Positions 56,291-64,000 of a stretch of DNA of 64,000 nucleotides are shown here, piece by piece. Each line of letters opens with the position of its first letter. The stretch's first letter is position 1. Position numbers and translations under genes: made by a program. The stretch lies in contig NC_092567.1 in the NCBI RefSeq assembly GCF_037975245.1, positions 5,898,214 to 5,962,213 of the forward strand, written 5' to 3'. This DNA comes from Apostichopus japonicus. Lineage: Eukaryota; Echinodermata; Holothuroidea; Aspidochirotida; Stichopodidae. Below the pieces are notes generated by a model. That model ran no database searches, was not told where the DNA came from, and was given only the letters and a program-made list of their open reading frames with translations.

Positions 56291-59200
56291 GTAATATCAA
56301 AATGTCGTCATAATGGACACACTTAAAATTTCTTACCTTTAATTAAAGGCTATACTAACTATGTGAATTTATTTTGAGTTGTTGATTGTTGTTTAATTCA
56401 CATACAAGAGAGTAACGAATCAGCAACACATGATTGCCATTTTATATGAAGGAGACACCCAGAACAGAGTCTTGTGATAGTAAACAACAAACTGAATAAT
56501 AGAAATGTAACAAAACTTAATATATTGCTAAGCTTAGTTGATTTAAGAGATTAGTCATGTTCCTTTCATTTCGCTCCTTCGAGGTCACTGCACTATAAGA
56601 TGTTTTGTGAGCAGCCATCACATCAATTGATGCTTTAAATGTTTTTACAAAAAGTAGTGGTATCACACACTTTGGGCAACTTAAGTACACAGCGACAATG
56701 ATAAGATGAAACACTCGTTCTGCAGTTTTGTACAGGAACAGAGGGTTGTCAAAGCCGACATCATATATATGGAGGAGGGAGGGGAGGGGAGGGGGTCTGT
56801 GGTCGTTCCCCAGAAAAAGGGCAAGTTTAGACTTCAAATGATACAGTCTGAGTCATAGTTTGACTTATATGACTTGACTTATGTCCAATATCTAAGTCTA
56901 AACGCAACATTGTGTTTTAACTATTCTTATTTAGTTTGAAATGCGTGGTGGTGGGGTGGGGGGTTTGGGGTAACACCACATCATCACTTTGATCGGCGCT
57001 TGAAAAGAGTACAATCTACATATATTGGCGAATATTAACATCCATGCATGATTTGCCTTGAACAAATAATTATAGAAATAAAATAATAAAATGTCGGTAT
57101 TGATATGCGGGAAAGCATTTAGAACTATATGTGAATTTAAACCATATTTTTTTTTTTTATTATTAATACACTTACGAAAGTAAGAGTTATAATCCAAAAA
57201 CGAAGAAAAGAAAACAGAATCGGTATGTCTGTTACTCCCTTACGTCTACATTTTCCGCAGATTCGGATAATATTTGGATAATAAATGAAGCAGCTTCCAG
57301 AGGCTTCGCCCCCTGAACCCCCCCCCCCCGGGGCCTAACACTACTATCCGCTGAAAATTGAGTTCATCTCATATAAATATTTCAAATTTCTTTAAGAGAA
57401 CGAAAAATATCTTCAAAGGGTGTAGCTTAAGTCCAGCGGATCCCCACCAGCCTGCTTGGAATACATTATAGATAACTATAATGTATTTATTATATCCGTT
57501 TTGTGTTTTAGTGCTTTAAAGTCGCTACGAGAGAACAAGGGATATCACCAAATACAAAAACTTCAGGGGGCTCCCCCTCGTGGAACCAACCAGGGCTTGA
57601 ACTATATTCCAGAGAAAGCCCCTCGACCCCGCTTGAGCTCCCAGAAGCGTTCCGTATAATTTTCAAGTTAAGCTTGTTCCTGACAACCCTATCTAAAAAT
57701 TATGCAGTTTCCTGGGACTTCGCACCACACCCTTTAATAACATTAATCTATCAAAGAAAAATATCTAATTTACATGTTTGGTCTGTAAATCTGCATACAA
57801 GGCGAAAAGTGCATAAAACAAGATTAATGCTTAATATATGAGTACTAGTTTAATTTTCAAGCCATCAATATACATATTGTGTATCGATTCGGTACAGTTT
57901 TACATCGGTATTATATACTTAATGAGGTAACGATGCATACTTTATTCCATTTACCGTGTTAAATCTGTCAAAGTTTTAAGTTAATATTTTTGTTTGATTT
58001 TCGCTGAGATGCTAAACTGTCAGAAAGAAAAATTAAATAATAGAGTAACCACTAATCTTACAAGTAGTAGCGAAGAGAACCAGGGACGTAGCTAAGGCCT
58101 GATGATTGGGGGGGGGGGGGGGGGGGGGTGAAGTGGCTGAAATTCCAACTGGACGGGTTTTGAAGCCATAAAATTCCGACTGCTGCCTTTTAACCCCCCC
58201 CCCCCCCCCGCCCTCCGCTACTCGTCAACGATACGGTAAGTGTCAGTTCAGACACCCCATCTTTCGCGACTGCACTTTTGTTCCGAACTTTTTCGATACA
58301 TTTGCACCACCGGCCCTCACTTCACAAACTTATTAATCACTCTGGTTAAGCAAGTAAGCAACTGAGTATAAGTGATCTGCTGGAAGGCTACACATACTGT
58401 AGGCTACACAAACTACAAAAGCTATGTTTAATGTAACAAAGGGGTAAACTTTGTTTTCTTCAACAAATTATATTAGACGACATAGTGAATTACCACAAAA
58501 CACCGGGGTTTTTACTAGCGCCCTTACTATAGTTTTTTTTTTGGGGGGGGGGGTGGGGGGTGGGCAGTGGGGCTATTTGTCACTCACATGAACAATCTGC
58601 CTATCATCTTCGTCAAGGACCAAGATGATAGGCAGATGATAGGAATTCTTAAAAATAAGTATAAAAACATACTGTAAAAACATACAGTTTCAGTGGTTGC
58701 GGTTCTCATGTAGGCCTTTATATCAATTCGATATGCACTTATTCGGTGGCGATATACGCCAACCCTTACTAACTAGTAATAAATTGATAGTTAACTCTGC
58801 TCTGAGATGAATAAGCAAAGTTCGCAGATAAAACAACTACAATCGTGACAAAAACTAGTAGTGTTTACGTGGCAGCCATATGCATATAAAATAGCTTTAC
58901 AGGGCGCTAGTATTCAATTTTAGTCAGTCTGACTCTGCCAATGCGAAACGTAGCCGGGAAATATCTCTAGGGCGGGGAGGATGCAGTTAAGGAACATACT
59001 AAGTATCGCCCACATGCTACATATACCAAATTAATCGAGAGGATTTTCAACGTCATGGATTTCTCGGCCACTGTACAATTGAGATAATCAGTTGTAACTA
59101 CTTAAACCTAGCCTAGGGCCCAATAGAGTTTGGAAAAGCCGAGACTTTAAAGAATATAATTTGTACAACAAAAAAATGAAGGAAATCATCGAAAAGTTAA

Positions 59201-59604
59201 ATTTAGTCCAATCCCCGAACACTTTTCTTACTGCTCAAACCTTAGTTATTTGATATAAACCTCCTTATTTTTTTATGGTCATTACTTCTGAGGAAGATAA
59301 TTGTCTACTCCTAAGCTATACATTGTTTCATGGACCCGATTCCGCGAACAAAAATAACAACTGATCTATTTCTATAAAATATATTCTAGTCTAAATTTGG
59401 CCAAAGTAGTCTTACACATATCTTCTACAACTGTATAAGATGTAATTGTCTGAAAATATACAATACGAACCAATTTTGGCAAAGATTAAAGAGTTCAGTG
59501 CGACGTACCAAGTAACGTACTGTAACGGTTACAACTAGTATTGACTAGCATTGGGTGTTTGTAATTGTTTGTAATTGTATACAATATAGATAGTATATAT
59601 ATAC
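56291..59604. other. Non-coding stretch after the second LRR exon
   Basis: This contains G and C tracts (57321, 21 G near 58108, C near 58194, G near 58545), a MITE-like remnant around 57290-57345 and a perfect 15-bp stem hairpin at 58596-58636. No further LRR exon could be recognised. It is presumably intron. Confidence 0.5.
58596..58636. repeat. Perfect 15-bp hairpin
   Basis: tctgcctatcatctt (58596-58610) is followed after 11 bases by its exact reverse complement (58622-58636). No T-run or promoter nearby suggests a terminator, and no small RNA is recognised. Confidence 0.85.
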
Positions 59605-60361
59605 CAGCGACGTAGCCAGGAATTTGCAAGGGGATGCACATTTTGCGATTGATATGGGAGAGGGGTCTAAAGGGAGGGGGTGTCCTGTTTTGAGCAATTA
59701 AAGGTCCTTAGATGCGATCTGGAGCAATGTTTTGCTAGTTTCATCATGATCATATGATATCATATTCTCAGCAGATTTTGTTTCCGGTTTGAATTATTCT
59801 TTCAGAAAGACAAACATAGTGCTCTTTTACATTTTTTTCCAGTAGGGTGTTTATTGTCCAATGTCTGGACTTAAATACATTTGACGAACTTAACTGATGG
59901 ATTATATAAACTCTCGTATTTAGCATTGTAATAATTATTTATAGGAAGCGCGTATCACGTACGATTGCTAGCTTAGCTTCAAAACATGCTTTTCGTGCAA
60001 CAACTTATGACGTATCAGAAAGGATGCGAACGCATGTTGTCGTCGTCGTTGTGCATACGGTTCGTGACTCTCCATCGAGTGCGGTTAGGTAGGCAATATG
60101 TATTTTATTACGCAGTGGCCAACTGTAGGCTGGTAATAGGCTACTGGCTAAATTTAGCTAATTGCATCTGCCAAACTAAGTAGCTGAAGCAGTAGGCCTA
60201 AATGTTACTACGATTATAATCGAGTTAACGGAGCTGACGTGTATTCAAGATCAAAAGAGCAATGAAAAAATACCATGCCAAAACAAACAGTATTTATAAT
60301 TTTTTTCGACACTGAAAGGGGGGAGCAGTTGCTCCCGCTGCTCCCACTGGCTACGTCTCTG
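59605..60361. mobile_element. hAT-type MITE (757 bp)
   Basis: The termini are CAGCGACGTAGCCAGG and the inverted CAGAGACGTAGCCAG. An exact 8-bp duplication, atatatac, lies at 59597-59604 and 60362-60369. The left part contains a ggggtctaaagggagggggtgtcc segment shared in kind with 15108-15489. No transposase is encoded; the 65-codon frame at 59986 is not credible. Confidence 0.92.
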
Positions 60362-60895
60362 ATATATACTCAACTTACTTGAAGCTAGCGAACAGGGTCA
60401 ACCCACCCAATAACAAAATTAGTACATAAATAAACCGAATTGAAGCTGGCGAACGTTGTACGGTAGTTCTTTAGGCATTAATTTTAATATATTCAAATTC
60501 ATACGAAGGTGTGTATGGTGGAGTATAAGGATCGCGAGATACAATTTCTCAAAGTGGCAAGGAAGACGTGGTAAATATAACTGATTAAAGGTCAATTTTG
60601 ACCTAACTTTTTCAAATTTTAGAACATTCACAATCACTGGAATATATGAATAGGCCTAGGTGAATTAGAGTGCGACAGTCTGAAATTCCGACAGTCGTAC
60701 TCCAAATTTCCAACTATCGTCATTTTTACCAAGCTTGGGTGGTGAGACATCCCCACCCCCTTCTCTTTAGCGACGTCCCTGCGGTCAACGCGTAAATACA
60801 AGAAAAGATCATTATTATTTTTTATTGAATGTTTTCAACTGTATGGTCCACCATCTTGTCTACAGACGTCTAAAAAAAATTGTAGACGTTATAAT

Positions 60896-61490
60896 CAGGC
60901 GCGTATCCAGGATTTTCTAACCCGGGGCGCGACTTACTATCCATGGCAAGCGGAGCGCCACTTTCGGTTGGAGCGCAGCGTACAATAACATTTCTGGTTT
61001 TGATACCCCCCCCCCCGATCACCGGAAATGGCATTTCACAGGCTTGAAAATGACCAACCAGATGTACACTTTTGTCTGAGAACCAGGTATTTCCCAATAG
61101 TTTTTGTTTTCATCCATAACCTATTTGAAGATTGTCACCAATCACACATCATGTTCGACCTCACCGCATCTCCTGTGGATCATTAATAATGTAGGTGATT
61201 CTACGTCGCGGCCCACAATACCCGTCAGCCCCACTTGTCAAGGTTTACGCCCATTATTTATTTCAGAATTTGAAAATTCTCGTGAATAAATTCACTTCAA
61301 AATATACCCATAATGTTGCACAGAATTTCATCTTATGGACAACCATTATAGATGAACCTTCCTCAACCCCTAACAGACCGGTCAAAATTGCACGAGTAGG
61401 GGGAAGTATGATGAAGAATGTTTGTCAGGGAATTTCGAAATTCAGACAGTTAATTTAAGTAATTAAATTAATTGGTTTACAAATATTAAA
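60896..61490 (+). mobile_element. hAT-type MITE, inverted copy of 24430-25011
   Basis: This starts CAGGCGCGTATCCAGG, contains the shared gcggagcgccac then ggttggagcgcagcgtacaa block and a C tract, and then matches 24430-25011 in reverse to about 61490. The far end abuts the composite repeat at 61490-62870. The 8-bp duplication is not resolved. Confidence 0.75.
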
Positions 61491-62870
61491 ACCTCTTATA
61501 ACGGCTACTATTAAACTTGGAGGGGGGGGGCTGCAAATATTTTTGTGAAAATGTTGGCAATATGCTGAGACTTTTTCGGGCACCTACTGAAAGGAAAGTA
61601 GATTGCAATGATGTAGCTAAAGAAAATCAATAGTTTACAAAAAATCTCCTTGGTATTTAAGAAAAATTCTTAGCTTGCCCGACTAATTTGCCATTTCGGT
61701 AATAACACGGCAAATGATTGTACATGTAATTGGCATGCGATGTAATAACCGATGCATGCCTATATGATATGTACATTAACATGTTGCACGCAACCAAAAA
61801 TTGGTTATAATTTTTTTAATTTTTAATTTTATAATTTTTAAATGTCGTAACAGCCCCCCCCCCCCCTTAATGAAATCGGGATCTTATGACTACACACATA
61901 TAGACAATTTGGAGGTTGTTAATCCTGGAACCCCATTTTCTGTTCATATGATGTAATATCTGCTGTTTGATTTACAAATTTGAATAATTTAAATGAGACT
62001 GAAATAAATAACTTTTATCTGTTTATTGTGCAATGCCCCACATTCTTTTCATTTCGAAAGACGCACAGTTTCAAGTTCATTACACACTGGAGGCTTCGAT
62101 TCTCTATCTGCTTTCAGTTTGTGGAAGATCTTTGGATTTCCATCCCTAGATATTGCTAGATATCCATACAGTACAGTGTCCTTGGGATTTCTTTTAATTT
62201 TTTGGGGGCCTGATCTTGGGAAATTGCAAAATAGTAAGTGGTCACACTCCATGTAGCTAGGTCAGTGCACGACCTCTAAACGTCACTAATACACAACCCG
62301 ATTACTTGTTATCGATGAATGGGTGTGTTGCCGGATTTTGTCAAGTTCTTTGTACCATGGGCGAAGGTCATTAATTAAGTTTCGTAACTCACCGGGAAGC
62401 GATTAGAGGGGTGGGCGTAGGGTTGTGGGCGCGTTTTCATTCAGATGGGGAAAATCTAAAGAGGAGATGCGCCCCCCCCCCCCCGCCCATGATAAGCCCT
62501 AAATGATATTCACAGGATATGTGCCCAATTCTCCAATCGCATGCAAAATTTATGTTCAGATTAATTGTACGAATTACGGTACTAGATGTTGGGTGACAAT
62601 TAGCATTCAGGTCGGAGTGTACAACATTTTATCTATTGATGACAGTGTTGCATCGAAGGACACATGTCTAGTGCAGTTCGCATACATATTAATACCGGAA
62701 TGCGTCATGTTCCCCGACGACTCGGTCGAGTTCGAGACCAGCCATAGTTGGTTTCATAGCACACTTGTATAATTGTTTAAGGCGTCCATACACACACGCG
62801 TTATGATAGACTATATACATTAGTGAGAGAGTGTAAGGGGTAGGGTGAAACGCACGCCCTTTCCGAAATA
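61490..62870 (+). mobile_element. Composite hAT-type repeat, inverted relative of 21512-22545
   Basis: The outer parts 61490-61985 and 62700-62870 match 22072-22545 and 21540-21740 in reverse. The central 715 bp has no counterpart there, and vice versa, so each copy carries different interior DNA. A minus-strand open frame at 62049-62252 in the centre looks more protein-like than most but matches no family I recognise. C tracts lie at 61853 and 62471. Confidence 0.6.
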
Positions 62871-63501
62871 TACATTGTCAAGCGATACTCCTGTTGTAAT
62901 GAACAACCAAATTTTCATCTTTTGCTGTTTAATAAATAATAATGCAGATGCACATGAAATAAAGAAAAATCTTGCATACAATTACTTGCGACTGTTTCTG
63001 TAACTACGATCCAGGTTTCGAAATAGCCGCAGGATATCATGATTCACACAATTTGATTTCAAATCCCGCATGTCAAAAGTTGCCAAGACGGGATTTCGTA
63101 ATAAATTTCAGCTCTCAACGTGAATTAAACATTCATAACGGCTGTGGCCGTGTAGCGATTCATCGCTATAAGCGATCGCAAATGGAATAAACGTTTAGTA
63201 TAAAGCCGTGATTATTTTTGTTTTGTTATCCCGTCTACAATCCATCTTATAACATCCCGTAAATTTGCTTGCCAGTCTTTCCTTCTATTTATAAATGAAT
63301 GAAAAAATATAGCAATTTTGAGAATTCCAATATTTACGCAAGCACGAACGTATACAGTAGCTATAACTATGAGAGGAATGCACTTGGTATGGACTACCAG
63401 AGTTAGCTGCTTGGTGACAACAAAGACACGTGCACTCGACAAACCATGTTTGCGTAAAATCCCCACAAAGCACCGACCACATGGTTGCTTAAAATCACAA
63501 A
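62871..63501. other. Non-coding stretch
   Basis: This is unique AT-rich DNA with short open frames on both strands and no recognisable domain, RNA gene or mobile-element terminus. Confidence 0.45.
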
Positions 63502-63772
63502 GAGTCAACATGGAAATCGAGCCTCAAAATCTGTTTATTCGCTTAAATTGTGTCGCAGTAAGCTGGCGCTAAAATATTCACCAAATACTTTCGTTATTGC
63601 TGCTATATTTGACCATATGGTAGTAAACCACCAGCCTAAGTCAATGGGGAAATCTAGCCTAACCATCTGTTTATTTGCTCAAATGTTATGGCAGTTAGTT
63701 GGAACTAGAATATCCATGGAATACTTTCATTATTACTGATATCTTCGACCACATGCTAGCCTAACACCACAT
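63502..63772 (+). repeat. 137-bp tandem duplication, two diverged copies
   Basis: Copies start at about 63502 (agtcaacatgg) and 63639 (agtcaatgggg) and share tctgtttatt(c/t)gct, aatactttc(g/a)ttatt and gaccat/accacat blocks. They are about 75 % alike, so this is an old local duplication. Confidence 0.75.
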
Positions 63773-64000
63773 CGGCTATTTACACACACACACAAAAGCG
63801 TAGCCTTGTTTACAACTTTCAATTACCTGGAAATCGGCAATTGTTTTGAAGAATTGTGCTATTTTTTAACTGGTTATATATAATTGTACGTACACAGTTA
63901 CTGTTGCGATGGATTAAAGATTCAATTTTGAGTAGTTTTTACCTGTATAATACTTTCGTTTTCGGTGTTGAGTGATTTTATCCACACAGGAAAAAGAACC

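Noticed and set aside
57466-57659. Acceptor-like ttttgtgttttag followed by an open frame, considered as a third LRR exon
   Set aside because: No LRR pattern, and the downstream part is MITE-like G/C-rich sequence.
63986-64000. Last bases (caggaaaaagaacc) resemble the SINE 3' region (caggaaagaacc)
   Set aside because: Only about a dozen bases are visible before the window ends; too short to call.

Overview
The window looks like nuclear DNA from a marine invertebrate, probably a deuterostome and possibly an echinoderm such as a sea cucumber. This is an inference from AT-rich intron-like DNA, a spliced leucine-rich-repeat gene, an L2-type LINE, a U2-snRNA-headed SINE and very dense hAT-type MITEs with poly(C)/poly(G) tracts. 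Nothing suggests a bacterial or organellar origin. Genuine coding content is small: one single-zinc-finger gene, two exons of one leucine-rich-repeat gene, one LINE polyprotein, a truncated integrase-like ORF and two possible decayed reductase exons.

Region 1 (1-6.4 kb) is dominated by a nearly perfect inverted repeat with arms of 2,251 bp (1-2251 and 2998-5248) around a 746-bp spacer. Each arm holds a SINE whose head is the 5' end of U2 snRNA, bounded by an 18-bp target-site duplication, and a 142-bp tandem array packed with the pentamer GAGCA/TGCTC. That array lies upstream of a gene for a one-finger C2H2 protein with an acidic tail; the gene is complete on the right and cut by the window edge on the left. 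A second, about 137-bp inverted pair (2376-2512 and 6284-6423) encloses the right arm and the zinc-finger gene and could be the termini of a 4-kb element.

Region 2 (6.4-28.6 kb) is repeat-rich. It holds a 30-bp minisatellite, a TIR element carrying a truncated Ginger/KRBA2-type integrase N-terminus, a second SINE copy, two dyad-symmetric tandem arrays with homologous flanks 10 kb apart, nested hAT MITEs with exact 8-bp target duplications, a foldback element whose inverted ends are tandem repeats, a TA-flanked TIR element, a hairpin-ended element, a polypurine tract and a 1.4-kb C-rich minisatellite with a 108-bp higher-order period. Several blocks recur in permuted order, implying old large duplications.

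Region 3 (28.6-46.6 kb) is mostly featureless intron-like or intergenic DNA. It contains two possible pseudo-exons of a methionine-synthase-reductase-like diflavin enzyme, a three-level nest of TIR elements (38.7-40.8 kb) and a 1.3-kb MITE.

Region 4 (46.6-56.3 kb) holds two in-phase exons of a leucine-rich-repeat, NLR-like gene on the + strand. Their 9.36-kb intron contains a LINE of the L2/CR1 group with an uninterrupted 1,074-codon endonuclease/reverse-transcriptase ORF and a (TAA)n tail. Region 5 (56.3-64 kb) is non-coding, with further hAT MITEs (several inverted copies of those at 21.5-25 kb) and a 137-bp tandem duplication near the end. The mobile elements act independently of one another; the only plausible gene-regulatory pairing is the GAGCA array with the neighbouring zinc-finger gene.
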